Below are positions 24,908-34,299 of a DNA stretch of 42,447 bases, piece after piece. The stretch comes from Gammaproteobacteria bacterium (lineage in GTDB: Bacteria; Pseudomonadota; Gammaproteobacteria; GCA-001735895): assembly GCA_029862005.1 (NCBI GenBank), contig JAOTYD010000027.1, positions 1 to 42,447 on the forward strand. The letters run 5' to 3'. Every line of letters begins with the position of its first letter. Positions within the stretch are counted from its first letter, which is position 1. The notes below the pieces were generated by a model. It saw only the letters and a program-made list of their open reading frames with translations. It did no database searches and was not told the origin of the DNA. Both the position numbers and the translations under genes were made by a program.

Positions 24908-26188
24908 CTACCCTTGTTTGGTTTCAATAATGTGCCCTTCGCGCAACGGTATCTCCACGGCGGGCATGTTTTCTTCGCATTCGCCCATGCCGGCGGCCAG
25001 CCGAGCATAAGCGTTTGCCAGCGGCGCGGCGCTGACGCCGTGCAGCAGCGCACTCAACGTCACCGTGAGCACGGTGACGGTAAAAATTTCGTCGCGTTGC
25101 GGCAAATCGGATTCTTCGATGATCAGCAAAAGAAACAACACCGAAGCGAGTCCGCGCGGGCCGAACCAGCCGAGAAACAGTTGCGTCGGCAGGCGCACGC
25201 CGGTGGCGATCAATGACAGCAGGATCGGTAGCATCCTAACCACGGTCAGACTCAACAACGCGTAGACCAGGTGCTCAACGCCGGCGTGTTCGAGCGCTTG
25301 CGGCAGCATAACCGCGCCAAAAATCAGGAACGTAATCAGCATCAGCAGCTGGCCCTCGGTTTCCATGAATTCGAACAGGAAGGTACAGGCGTTTTGCAAA
25401 CGGTTGCCGAATACCATGCCGCCAATAAAAACGGCGATGAACCCGTTGCCGCCGATCAGTTCGGCGGCAACGTAAATCAATATCGCGAGCGCGAGGATTG
25501 CGATCCCCTGGTAACTGTCGCCCATCCAGCCGCACACCACCGCGCGGTCGAGCGCAACGGCGCCGGTGGCGCCGATAATAATGCCGACGATCGGGCCGAG
25601 CACGAGTTGCATCAATCCGAATTGCACCCACATGCTGGCATCGTTCTGCGTGCCATGGGCGGCGCCCGCGAGGCTCGCGAACAGCAACACCGCCGGCAGT
25701 GCAATACCGTCGTTAAGGCCACTCTCGATATTAATCGCCTGGCGGATGCGTGCCGGTACCGCTTTCGCCGAGACCACCGACTGGCCGAGCGCGGCATCGG
25801 TCGGCGCCAGAAGCGCGGCCAACAGTGCCGCCTCCCACAGCGAAAAGGCAGGAAACAGCCAGACCGCGACCAGCGCGCCGCACAGCATCGTTAACGGTAA
25901 TCCGAGCACGAGCATGCGCTGAGGCAGGTTGTGATCGATCCTGACGTCGCCAAGTTTGATGCGCGCGGCATCGGTGAATAGCACCAGGATCAAGGTGCAT
26001 TCGGCGATGAAATGGATCATGCCGTGCCCGGGATCGATATGCGCGACGCCAACGCCACTGGAACCGACAACCAAACCGAAGCCGACGAACACCAGCGGCG
26101 CGGTGATGATCGTGTCGCGCAGGCGGCCCGAGATCAACGAAAACAGCAGCAGGCCGCCGGCGATTATCGCTAAGGATTGAATATCCAA
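24908..26188 (-). CDS. NhaP-type cation:proton antiporter (CPA family)
   Basis: About 426 residues with 12-13 hydrophobic segments. Conserved transport motifs are LAPTDAALGQ and INIESGLNDGIALP, where the Asn-Asp pair is the proposed cation/proton site of CPA1 exchangers. I favour a TTG at 26188 preceded by GCGGGATTTCG; the frame is open to another TTG at 26212. No regulatory TrkA-C domain is visible; the C terminus is a short hydrophilic tail. It is in the inner membrane. It is the first gene of a two-gene unit with the Rieske-glutamate-synthase fusion, an unusual pairing. Confidence 0.87.
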   Translation of the reverse strand: MDIQSLAIIAGGLLLFSLISGRLRDTIITAPLVFVGFGLVVGSSGVGVAHIDPGHGMIHFIAECTLILVLFTDAARIKLGDVRIDHNLPQRMLVLGLPLTMLCGALVAVWLFPAFSLWEAALLAALLAPTDAALGQSVVSAKAVPARIRQAINIESGLNDGIALPAVLLFASLAGAAHGTQNDASMWVQFGLMQLVLGPIVGIIIGATGAVALDRAVVCGWMGDSYQGIAILALAILIYVAAELIGGNGFIAVFIGGMVFGNRLQNACTFLFEFMETEGQLLMLITFLIFGAVMLPQALEHAGVEHLVYALLSLTVVRMLPILLSLIATGVRLPTQLFLGWFGPRGLASVLFLLLIIEESDLPQRDEIFTVTVLTVTLSALLHGVSAAPLANAYARLAAGMGECEENMPAVEIPLREGHIIETKQG

Positions 26189-26446
26189 CGAAATCCCGCG
26201 ATTAGCAGCCAAGCAAGTGCAAGCAAGCAGGTTGTCTGCCTGGATTAATGATAATTCGACTCCTCTTGGTTATATTTGGGTTACCGTAAAGGCAACTGTT
26301 AATATTTAACGTCACGCGCGTCAGGATTACAATGGCTTTTCCGATAGCCTATAGGCTGCGAATTTCACTGCGGTGTCATTGCCAGCCAGGCCACAAAACA
26401 TGTCGGTCGCAGTGACCAAATCGATAAAGCCAAACAGGAGGCAACC

Positions 26447-27826
26447 ATGTCTAATCAGTACGAGGCAATAATTATCGGCACCGGCCAGTCGGGACCGGCG
26501 CTGGCTGGTCGACTGAATGCCGAGGGACTTCGAACGGCCATCATAGAGCGCGGCCTTGTCGGCGGTACCTGCGTCAATGTCGGCTGTATCCCGACGAAAA
26601 CCCTCGTCGCCAGTGCGCGGGCCGCTTATATGGCACGCGAAGCCCCGCGATTCGGGGTACAGATTCCCGGTGACATCGCCGTGGACATGGTCGCCGTCAA
26701 AGCACGCAAAGACGAAATTTCAGGAGCCTCGAACCGGGGCGTCACCAGCTGGATCGAGGGGATGGACAATGTTGACCTGATCCGCGGGCACGCCAGTTTC
26801 ACGGGTCCCAACGCAGTTGAAATCAATGGCGAGACGATCGAGGCCGAGAAGATATTCATCAACGTCGGTGGGCGCGCCCGGGTACCGGACTGGGAAGGTA
26901 TTGACGAGATACCATTCCTGAACAACTCGAGCATGATGGATGTCGATTTTCTTCCGCAACATCTCATTATCGTCGGCGGCAGTTACATTGGACTGGAATT
27001 CGCGCAAATGTATCGACGCTTCGGCAGCGAAGTGACAGTCGTGGAAAAGCACGATCGGATTATCGGCAGAGACGATGACGATGTCTCGAACGCGGTCAGG
27101 AAAATTTTGGAGGGAGAGGGTGTTCAGTTCCGTTTGAACGCGGATTGCTTCAGGGTCAGGAAAACGGACACCGGGGTTGCGATTCGGGTCAGCTGCGACG
27201 AGGGTCCCGAAGAGGTAACGGGCTCACACCTGCTTGCTGCCGTGGGACGAGATCCCAATACCGATGATCTCGGCGTTGACCGGGCGGGCGTCGAAACCAA
27301 CCGGTTCGGCTTCATCAATGTTGACGATCAGCTGCGCACAAGCGTGCCAGGTATCTGGGCGATCGGTGACGTCAATGGACGCGGCGCGTTTACCCACACC
27401 TCCTACAACGACTACGAGATCGTCGTCGCCAACCTGTTCGATGATGACCCCCGCAAAGTGACGGACCGAATACTATGTTACGGATTATTCGTTGATCCGC
27501 CATTGGGCCGCATCGGCATGACGGAAAGGGAGGTGCGAGCGTCCGGAAAACCCGCGCTGATCGGCAAGCGCATGATGACCCAGGTCGGCCGGGCCCGCGA
27601 GTTCGGCGAAACGCGTGGATTCATCAAGATCATCGTCGATGCCGAGACCGAGGAAATCCTGGGCGCCGCCATTCTGGGCCTCAATGGGGACGAAGTCATT
27701 CACTGCCTGCTAGACACGATGTACGCGCGCCGGCCCTATACCGTTATCGCGCGCGCCGTTCACATTCATCCAACAGTGGCAGAATTGATTCCTACGGTCC
27801 TGCAGGGCATGGTCCCGCTGGAATAG
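26447..27826 (+). CDS. Class I pyridine nucleotide-disulfide oxidoreductase (mercuric reductase/Lpd-like)
   Basis: The protein has 459 residues and is preceded by AGGAGGCAACC. FAD-binding segment IIGTGQSGPALAGRL, redox disulfide GGTCVNVGCIPTKT, NAD(P) fingerprint IVGGSYIGLEFAQ, second FAD motif SVPGIWAIGDVN and C-terminal dimerisation motif VHIHPTVAELIPT are all present. It has no N-terminal mercury-binding domain and no C-terminal vicinal cysteines, so mercury reduction is unlikely. It lacks obvious partners. It could be a soluble oxidoreductase for an unknown disulfide or quinone. A 258-bp divergent gap separates it from the antiporter gene. Confidence 0.9.
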   Translation: MSNQYEAIIIGTGQSGPALAGRLNAEGLRTAIIERGLVGGTCVNVGCIPTKTLVASARAAYMAREAPRFGVQIPGDIAVDMVAVKARKDEISGASNRGVTSWIEGMDNVDLIRGHASFTGPNAVEINGETIEAEKIFINVGGRARVPDWEGIDEIPFLNNSSMMDVDFLPQHLIIVGGSYIGLEFAQMYRRFGSEVTVVEKHDRIIGRDDDDVSNAVRKILEGEGVQFRLNADCFRVRKTDTGVAIRVSCDEGPEEVTGSHLLAAVGRDPNTDDLGVDRAGVETNRFGFINVDDQLRTSVPGIWAIGDVNGRGAFTHTSYNDYEIVVANLFDDDPRKVTDRILCYGLFVDPPLGRIGMTEREVRASGKPALIGKRMMTQVGRAREFGETRGFIKIIVDAETEEILGAAILGLNGDEVIHCLLDTMYARRPYTVIARAVHIHPTVAELIPTVLQGMVPLE

Positions 27827-27922
27827 TTGCAACACTATTTTCCTTGCTTTAAATTATCCGATCGATAGGGGACAGTCGGCTACCTGAAACAAGGGTCGAA
27901 TTTATACACTTAAGGAGTTGAA

Positions 27923-28561
27923 ATGAATAAAATCAGACCCGCCATCAGCTGTGCCAAGAATGGTCCGTATTTACTGAAAAGTGAAGCGATGTCGGCAGTT
28001 GAGCTCTGTGTTCCGGGGCCTGAAGGTGAAACTGTCTCTAGCGTCAGCGACGTAGCGCTGTGCCGCTGCGGTGGTTCAAGCAACAAACCCTTCTGCGATG
28101 GAACGCATCGTAAAAACAGTTTCAACGATCGCAATGAATCTGACACCGGGGAAAACCGCGTGGCCAGTTACTCCGGCACGCACTTATCGATCCATGACAA
28201 CCGCAGTATCTGTGCACATGCCGGTTACTGTACCGACCAGTTAAGCGCAGTATTCAAAATGAGCTCCAACCCCTGGATCGATCCGGATGGGGCCAGCGTC
28301 GAGGAGATCATCGCGCTCGTTAACCAGTGCCCATCGGGCGCTCTGAGCTATACAACCAACTCCGAGACCCGCGAGCAAACCTCAGAATCCCGAATCAGAG
28401 TCATGAAGGATGGACCCTATGCGATCAGCGGTGTTGATCTCGCCGATCACGAACTTGGCGCCGGAGCGACATCGGCCCGCTTTACCTTGTGCCGCTGCGG
28501 GGCTTCGAAGAATAAGCCATTTTGCGACGGCAGCCACTGGGATATCGACTTCAAGGGGTAA
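27923..28561 (+). CDS. Two-domain CDGSH iron-sulfur protein with Fer4_19-type domain
   Basis: The protein has 212 residues behind a strong TAAGGAGTTGAA ribosome-binding site. Two mitoNEET-like CDGSH motifs bracket the protein: LCRCGGSSNKPFCDGTH near residue 48 and LCRCGASKNKPFCDGSH near 191, each supplying three Cys and one His for a 2Fe-2S cluster. Between them is a divergent mono-cluster ferredoxin domain (ICAHAGYC ... NQCPSGAL). Such proteins are thought to store or transfer clusters or electrons under oxidative stress. It follows the disulfide oxidoreductase gene by 96 bp, so a functional link as an electron partner is possible. It is the last gene of the GC-rich section. Confidence 0.92.
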   Translation: MNKIRPAISCAKNGPYLLKSEAMSAVELCVPGPEGETVSSVSDVALCRCGGSSNKPFCDGTHRKNSFNDRNESDTGENRVASYSGTHLSIHDNRSICAHAGYCTDQLSAVFKMSSNPWIDPDGASVEEIIALVNQCPSGALSYTTNSETREQTSESRIRVMKDGPYAISGVDLADHELGAGATSARFTLCRCGASKNKPFCDGSHWDIDFKG

Positions 28562-28815
28562 AATAGCTCGTACCGGATGAAACACAGCAGGGGGCCATCA
28601 TCAAGGCTGGTACTTTTGGGCGTCGCGAGCGCTGCAGAGTACCTTGATCCCGGCAAATTAAAACTGCTGATTTTAATGTTGTTTAGGAAGGGTGTTGGCT
28701 AAACGGCGACCGCGGCGCACCTTCGATGCCGACGAATTTCCGGGAACAGGGGCAACTCCCTTCTTTGTGCCAATGTGTCTATCGGTTTGTTTGTGGCCGG
28801 GCGGCGGTTTGGGTG

Positions 28816-29628
28816 CTATCCCCGGAATAACAATATATCCAGTGCTTGCTCGGCCGAGCAGTTCATTAACAGGTCGATAATGGATAAGTTTGGAATAAAT
28901 GCTTCGAACTGGGTATTTTGTTGCGGATAAGGACGGCAAGTCCAGCTCTGTACCTCGATATTAATCTGATTATCCTGGAAAACTTCGCGATCCATGTAAC
29001 TGTCAAAGGCGGTCCCCCCGGCAAGATAGTTCGTTGCCTCAAAATTTTTACACAGGGATACAATTTTTTCAGATGCTGATATTTCGTTTTCCTCGGAAAA
29101 TAGGCTTGTACCTGTAGTAATATGGTAAAAATCGCCAATCCGTCTTTCTTGTAAAAGCGTATTAACCGATTCCAGGGACAGGCTGGCCAAGGATTCGGGC
29201 GCACGGCCTTCCAGCAGGCGAAACAATGCCCAGAATAAGGTAGCATTATTGAGCTTGGCTACTGTTTCGTATCCCGCCTCGAGAATGGCCTCGATTTCGG
29301 CGAAGACAGAATGAAACTCGGGGGACTTGGAGTAGTTAGATTTTAGCTGGTTCAACTGTTTCTTGGCCCAGGGTTGATCGTAGGAAATCTGGGTTTGATA
29401 AATTGGCAGCATTCCGCCCTTTTTTATCGGTACATTTAAAAGATGTATCCCCGCATTGGTTTTTATCGGGCTATGCACCTGGTGAGATACGCCACGGGTT
29501 CCATCGGAAAACTTGTGGTTTTTCACAAACTGGACATCGTCCCTGATGACAAAATGCTCGGATGCAAACATCCGCGCGAAGTAGTGTAATCTCGGGAAAT
29601 AATGAGGCTGAATGTCGCACAAGGTCAT
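28816..29628 (-). CDS. WbqC-family protein (copy 1)
   Basis: 270 residues from the ATG at 29628, preceded by CAGGCCATC; the frame extends 7 codons upstream. The N-terminal CDIQPHYFPRLHYFARMF, the RGVSHQVHSPIKTN segment and SYDQPWAKKQLNQ are typical of WbqC-like proteins. These occur in O-antigen and polysaccharide loci and are suspected to modify sugars, although the chemistry is not settled. It is a paralogue of the gene at 38311-39120, with identical PNLSIIDLLMNCS near both C termini. It is the most downstream gene of the exopolysaccharide-like block. Confidence 0.87.
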   Translation of the reverse strand: MTLCDIQPHYFPRLHYFARMFASEHFVIRDDVQFVKNHKFSDGTRGVSHQVHSPIKTNAGIHLLNVPIKKGGMLPIYQTQISYDQPWAKKQLNQLKSNYSKSPEFHSVFAEIEAILEAGYETVAKLNNATLFWALFRLLEGRAPESLASLSLESVNTLLQERRIGDFYHITTGTSLFSEENEISASEKIVSLCKNFEATNYLAGGTAFDSYMDREVFQDNQINIEVQSWTCRPYPQQNTQFEAFIPNLSIIDLLMNCSAEQALDILLFRG

Positions 29629-29771
29629 GATGGCCTGTCCCTTTGGCAAGTACGGAAGACTAGAGTAATGCTTCTAGCGAGGTTCGAACAATATTCACAT
29701 CGGGAGAGATTGTCTTCCCCTAAAATTCGCAAGCCTCAGTATAGGGGCGGGATTGGCATGGTCAAGAAGGG

Positions 29772-30170
29772 TTATCTGTTGATTTGCGCAACTTTGGCCT
29801 TAACGGGACCGAGTTGTTTTCTGAGTTGTTCGAGGTCGTCGGTGTCGTCGAGCGAATACTCGCGTTGATCGGCGTCGCGCACAATCACTTTATTATCCCG
29901 AGTCAATACATAGTTTTCATAACCTTCGTCGACAAATAACCAGGGAAGCTGGTCACCCGCGATGTCGAATGACTCCATGCCGAGCGAGTGAAGCACTTTA
30001 CCAGCAGCTTTTTCCCGCTCTTCGTCCAAGGCTTTTCGCGTCGATGGATCATGATTTACCAAGCAATAGAGCGAATAGGTCAAGTAAATATCTTCGATTT
30101 TGCTGTCCTGGGTGGCTGAATCCGATCCATGGTAGAACGACCATTTATACAAAACTTTCTTTTTCACCAC
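29772..30170 (-). CDS. Hypothetical protein, 132 aa
   Basis: I do not recognise a family. The start is one of two tandem GTG codons (30170 or 30167), preceded by AGGTTTAA. The product is soluble in appearance, with charged helices (DEEREKAAGKVL, DDTDDLEQLRKQL) and a beta-like stretch YENYVLTRDNKVIVRDA. No signal peptide is present. It sits between the WbqC gene and the GH18 lipoprotein gene, on the same strand, so it may belong to the polysaccharide block. Confidence 0.6.
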   Translation of the reverse strand: MVKKKVLYKWSFYHGSDSATQDSKIEDIYLTYSLYCLVNHDPSTRKALDEEREKAAGKVLHSLGMESFDIAGDQLPWLFVDEGYENYVLTRDNKVIVRDADQREYSLDDTDDLEQLRKQLGPVKAKVAQINR

Positions 30171-30518
30171 TTAAACCTGATACCGTATTTGTTATATATA
30201 TAGCAGATTTCCGGATTAGTTACCTTAGATAAATACGTAAAATAGCTGTGCGGAAATTCTCGATTTCCGAGGCAGCGAGTTAGTTCCCGGACTACGGAAG
30301 AGCCGGATTTGCGGGCGGTTCAGTTGATAAAATCGGTAGATGGCCGCGGATCTGTGGGCATTAAAAATGTACGTAAAGTATTTACTTTAAAAATAAAATG
30401 TCTTTTCGTGTCAATTCTTTACGATCACGTCATTGTCGTGCTTTCAATTTGAATTTGCTTGGTTTTCAATCTGGCGGATTTATCCGGAGCTTACTTTTCA
30501 TTTAAGGCCTACGGTTTT
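30171..30518. other. Gene-free stretch between small hypothetical gene and GH18 gene
   Basis: No open frame of interest is seen. It includes a short palindrome GTAAAGTATTTAC (30373-30385) in an AT-rich context, about 200 bp upstream of the 132-codon gene, so a promoter or operator is possible. No sigma-54 or strong sigma-70 pattern was recognised. Confidence 0.4.
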
Positions 30519-31667
30519 TCAATGCAGTGAATCTCTGATTTCTTCCCATATACCCGGATCTTCCTCGCCCAGCCTCCACAAGCCTATATTATTAATCCCA
30601 TACTTGGCCTTGAGTTTAAGCTTTTCCCTGATACTGTCCTTGTTTTCGAACCAGGCTACATAGCCTACTCCCCTGCTGTCCTCGAACAACTGGTAGGGAC
30701 TGCCGTGCGGATCGCTCCATTTGACCTCGGCGTCGAACCTGTCCTGGAATGAAGAAATTTTACGATAGGTAAATTCCTTGTCCACACCTACAAATTGGTT
30801 ACTTTTTTTGCGCTCCCACACCTCCCCATAAAGCGGCAGGCCCAGAAAAACCTTGTCCACGGGAACTCCTCGTTTTTCGATCGCGTAATTCAGAACTCCA
30901 TCTACCCATGCTGGCGACGCCAACGGCCCCGGTTGGCTGCCTGGGTAATGTTCGCCGTAAGTCATGAAGTGCATTTGATCGACATAGGGGTGTATTTCAC
31001 TCCAGTCCTGGGCATGCGAACCATTATCTTCCATTGGATTGTCCTCCGAAGTCTTGGGGTGCAAGGCAACGGCGAGCACCTTGCCCTGGTTCTGTAAAGC
31101 TTCTCCCAGCAATTGTATGAACTGCGTGAAATTGCTTCTGTATTCGCCAGGCAAAGCTTCGTAATCGATGTTGATGCCATCGAATCCCATGCGATTCACA
31201 AGGTCAATCAGGTCGGCGACATGTTTCTGTCTCCGGTTTTTCGATTTTATAACCTCCCAAACCCGTTCCGGATCCCAGTTAGAGGCCCCCTCGTTATCGT
31301 CGTCCGGAAGATTGGTGATTATTGCCAGCACCTTTACGCCATTTTTTTGCACAGACCTTATCAGTTCCCTGCTTTCCCTCGCACCCTTGTATTTTTTTAT
31401 TTTTCCACTTTCGTCGAGGACATACCAGAAAAGAGAAATGTGAGTAAACAAGTCAATGTTTTCCTGAAACGATTCCATCGCGTCATCCTGATCCCAATAA
31501 GGCACCCACCCCAATACTATCTTATGAGTATGTTCAGCTTCGTTCGAGGTAACCGAGTAACTATCCGGCTTGATACAGGAAACCACGAGCAGGACAGAAA
31601 TCACCAAGATACCATCAAGCAGATATTTTAGCGGTCGTCTTAATAAAGTGGTGCTGGCAGGCTGCAT
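30519..31667 (-). CDS. GH18-family glycoside hydrolase-like lipoprotein
   Basis: The protein has 382 residues. A lipoprotein signal ends in LLVVSC near residue 31, so the mature protein is probably anchored in the periplasm or at the outer membrane. The barrel shows VLGWVPYWDQ, the catalytic GH18 pattern FDGINIDYEAL (DxxDxE complete, Glu as acid/base), QMHFMTYGEHYPG and VFLGLPLYGEVWE. GH18 proteins cleave beta-1,4-linked GlcNAc polymers; the YaaH-like subgroup acts on peptidoglycan-type or exopolysaccharide glycans. In its context it may trim the polymer made by the GT2 synthase, as the C-terminal domain of PgaB does. That role is an inference. Confidence 0.87.
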   Translation of the reverse strand: MQPASTTLLRRPLKYLLDGILVISVLLVVSCIKPDSYSVTSNEAEHTHKIVLGWVPYWDQDDAMESFQENIDLFTHISLFWYVLDESGKIKKYKGARESRELIRSVQKNGVKVLAIITNLPDDDNEGASNWDPERVWEVIKSKNRRQKHVADLIDLVNRMGFDGINIDYEALPGEYRSNFTQFIQLLGEALQNQGKVLAVALHPKTSEDNPMEDNGSHAQDWSEIHPYVDQMHFMTYGEHYPGSQPGPLASPAWVDGVLNYAIEKRGVPVDKVFLGLPLYGEVWERKKSNQFVGVDKEFTYRKISSFQDRFDAEVKWSDPHGSPYQLFEDSRGVGYVAWFENKDSIREKLKLKAKYGINNIGLWRLGEEDPGIWEEIRDSLH

Positions 31668-31867
31668 AATCGGGATTTCCGTTTTCGCTATTAAAAGATA
31701 ACTGTCACCGTAAATATCCTTGATATACGGATTATTGTCCAGATTGGATTTATATGACAGATTCAGGCCTACGATGTTTGCACCAAAAAGCGCAGGAATC
31801 GGCCGGACCTGGCATAGGGCGGAGTCTGCGGTTGCTCACTCTTTTCACCATGCAGAGCCTGTCGCTG

Positions 31868-33325
31868 CTACCGGCGCCGGTCAACTCGGTCTGCCGGAGT
31901 AGAAGCCGGTAAAACCACTTCATCGAAACTGTAAACTAAAACCAATCCAAACAGAGTTTCTTCGAAGCTGGTTTCATCTATGGTTTCGAGAGCCGATTCG
32001 AGGCTCCAATTGTCGTTAATCCAGTAACGTACGACTACTTCGACAATTCTGCCCGTCGCTGCCTCCTCACTGGCATCGTTGGGCGTTACTTCCCGTTCCG
32101 AGTAGGCAAGTCCGATACCCAGGGGCCATGCGTTGTAATATGCGCTGATGGTAACGGTACTATGGTCTTCGGGATTATTGTTCGCATTTTCGATGTCTAA
32201 AAGTTCCAAGCCCAACTCGATTTCGTAGTTCTCGGACGGCTTAATTACCCCGTACAATGCGCCGATGGACATCTTTTCAACCAGCTCCAGGTCGAGACCC
32301 GGCTGCTGTTCTCCGTAACCGAGGACGTAGTCGACTCTTCCGGCTCCGTAGTTTGAGCTTCCGTGAAAAGTGAGAAGCCCATTATCAAATTTCTCGGTAT
32401 TTCCAGTCCCACCGTCTTCCTTATCCACTTCGTCCAAGCCACTGAGCAGGGGGGCACTAAGAAAAGACGTGTCGACATGAAACAAATGAAGCGTTAGCCA
32501 GTGCTCGTCGGTGGATTCGTTGCCCAGTCTGACCGCTCCACCGAGGCTTATTTTTTCGTCGAGATTGATGTAATTCGAATAATTGCCGAAAAATGTCGGG
32601 GATTCGGGAAATATTTCAGAAGCGGGCTCATATCGTCCGGCGAATAATGAGAATCGTTCTCCACTGTAGTCCAGTTTCAACATATCGATGTTCAGGCCTT
32701 TTCGAAACAGAAACTTTTCGTCCTGATCAAAAATGTTCTTCTCTTCGTCGAAGATGATATCGGTCTCCAGCAGCAAATTCAGGTTATCCGTGATTTTGAA
32801 ATCGGAATAGGATTTTACACGGCTGATAAAATCTTCCTGCTCGAATATCGGATCCGTAGCCTCTAAGACGTTCAAGTATTCGACCTCGGCCTGGACGTGT
32901 GTACTTTCCCAATTAAATAACCTAGTTTCCTGACTTGTCGTTGTGGAAGAATCCGGTAACACGGTTTCCAGTTCTTCCACCGGTGTGGCGTCGTCGGTTT
33001 GCGGTGGTGGCGTATCCTGCTCTGGCGCCTCGGTGCCATCCGTATCCGTTGCTAAGCTGTCGACTTGGGCACTTATCAGCGTCAACACACGATCCTGGGA
33101 AGACGGCAACAAAGGACTGGCGCCAAATCGCTTTTTAAAATCACCCGCAAAAGCCGATTCAGAATGGCATAAAACTAAATAAACGAGGATCAAGATAAAT
33201 TTTGATAAAGGGCCTCGTGATTTCGCGGTAGGTACCGATGATCCCCCGATCGTATTAGGACAAATTGGATCGGGTCGGCCAAGAGTTGCCGCTTTCGATT
33301 CTAGGTTGGTTAACAATATTGTCAC
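31868..33325 (-). CDS. Outer-membrane beta-barrel protein of the polysaccharide block
   Basis: Up to 485 residues. The start is uncertain: the GTG at 33325 leaves a long N-region before the signal peptide (KFILILVYLVLCHSESAFA). Residues about 70-130 are a low-complexity Thr/Pro/Asp/Glu linker (APEQDTPPPQTDD). The rest alternates hydrophobic and polar residues with many aromatic strand ends, typical of a beta barrel, and ends in a final strand-like segment (LFGLVLVYSF) and a short tail. No TPR region like that of PgaA is apparent. It probably forms the export pore or a polymer-associated porin; no family was named with certainty. Confidence 0.7.
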   Translation of the reverse strand: MTILLTNLESKAATLGRPDPICPNTIGGSSVPTAKSRGPLSKFILILVYLVLCHSESAFAGDFKKRFGASPLLPSSQDRVLTLISAQVDSLATDTDGTEAPEQDTPPPQTDDATPVEELETVLPDSSTTTSQETRLFNWESTHVQAEVEYLNVLEATDPIFEQEDFISRVKSYSDFKITDNLNLLLETDIIFDEEKNIFDQDEKFLFRKGLNIDMLKLDYSGERFSLFAGRYEPASEIFPESPTFFGNYSNYINLDEKISLGGAVRLGNESTDEHWLTLHLFHVDTSFLSAPLLSGLDEVDKEDGGTGNTEKFDNGLLTFHGSSNYGAGRVDYVLGYGEQQPGLDLELVEKMSIGALYGVIKPSENYEIELGLELLDIENANNNPEDHSTVTISAYYNAWPLGIGLAYSEREVTPNDASEEAATGRIVEVVVRYWINDNWSLESALETIDETSFEETLFGLVLVYSFDEVVLPASTPADRVDRRR

Positions 33326-33560
33326 GATTGTGTTTCCCGATTCAATCCCAATCCATTGTTTACCGGATGGGTGCTAAGGTTAAAAGCCGACATAGGAACG
33401 AGCGGTAAATAAACAAGCTGCACCGTCCGCTACGAAATGTGTCGCCCGGGGTAGGCGCGCCCAAGCGTAATGTAAATCCGGAGCGATCAACTTTAATTCC
33501 TGAATCAACAACCGATATCAAACGGGCATAAGCGTAATTTGTTGGTAGATTCCACGATCT

Positions 33561-34277
33561 TCAAAGAATCGCCAATCGTTTTAACCAAAACGTTTCGGCC
33601 GCCATGGCTCCGCATTGCAGCCCCCGATAACTGGCCATGGTCTTCACCCCATGGACCGAAAGCGGGCTATCGGCTTGTTTTAACTGGGATTGGTAGAGCT
33701 TGAGCGCTTCAATCTTGGCACTCAAGTCAGCCTCTTCCAATTTAACATACAGCGATGAAGAACTCAGGGTCTCGGCAGTATTCCAGGCATGATAAGGCAG
33801 TTCATATGTGGCCAGCATCGACTGATACGATTTTTGCTTCAACGAAGCCGGCCGCAGTGCGGTTACGGTCGCTTTGAATACCGCGCGGTGATCCTGGTTG
33901 TAGTCATGATTGGAGGTGGTGAGGACCAGGTTCGGTTCGATTATATGCAAGGCCAGTTTGCTCCCCCTTTCGATGGCATGTACCAGTTCGCCCTGGGGTA
34001 TGGCGTCGAGTTTCAGGTGGTATTTATCTCCGCTCAGGGCAATGTCGAAATCATCGAAGTCAAGGTAATCGGCAACCTTTTCAATTTCACTGATGCGTTC
34101 ATCGGCAGTCGATATTCCTTTATCGGAAAAATCCTTCGCAGTTCCCACCGTAACATACATGACATATACCTTGCCGCCTTCGCGCTTGATGCGATGAATA
34201 ATTCCGCCGCATCCAAAGACTTCGTCGTCGGGGTGTGGGGCGATTACGAGTGCCCTGACTTTACTTAGATCAATCAT
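33561..34277 (-). CDS. PIG-L/LmbE-family deacetylase
   Basis: The protein has 238 residues. The zinc-binding motif HPDDE is in VIAPHPDDEVFGCGG at residues 15-19, and the third ligand lies in the segment NHDYNQDHRAV near residue 125. These enzymes remove acetyl groups from GlcNAc-type sugars in lipid- or nucleotide-linked substrates. The ATG is preceded by CAGGAAATTACG. There is no signal peptide, so it works in the cytoplasm. It starts 22 bp after the GT2 gene, so it likely deacetylates a precursor or intermediate of that polymer. Confidence 0.88.
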   Translation of the reverse strand: MIDLSKVRALVIAPHPDDEVFGCGGIIHRIKREGGKVYVMYVTVGTAKDFSDKGISTADERISEIEKVADYLDFDDFDIALSGDKYHLKLDAIPQGELVHAIERGSKLALHIIEPNLVLTTSNHDYNQDHRAVFKATVTALRPASLKQKSYQSMLATYELPYHAWNTAETLSSSSLYVKLEEADLSAKIEALKLYQSQLKQADSPLSVHGVKTMASYRGLQCGAMAAETFWLKRLAIL

Positions 34278-34299
34278 CGTAATTTCCTGGAGTCATAGT

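Noticed and set aside
26447-27826. Mercuric reductase
   Set aside because: The active-site disulfide is present but the C-terminal vicinal cysteines and the mercury-binding domain are absent, so only the broader family is called.
28673-28939. 88-codon minus-strand frame overlapping the WbqC1 end
   Set aside because: It overlaps WbqC1 in another frame, contains Pro/Lys/Arg-rich composition and no family signal.
30373-30385. Palindrome GTAAAGTATTTAC as a second copy of the PEP-CTERM operator
   Set aside because: The arms are only 5 bp, the centre differs, and no -24/-12 element lies between it and the next gene.
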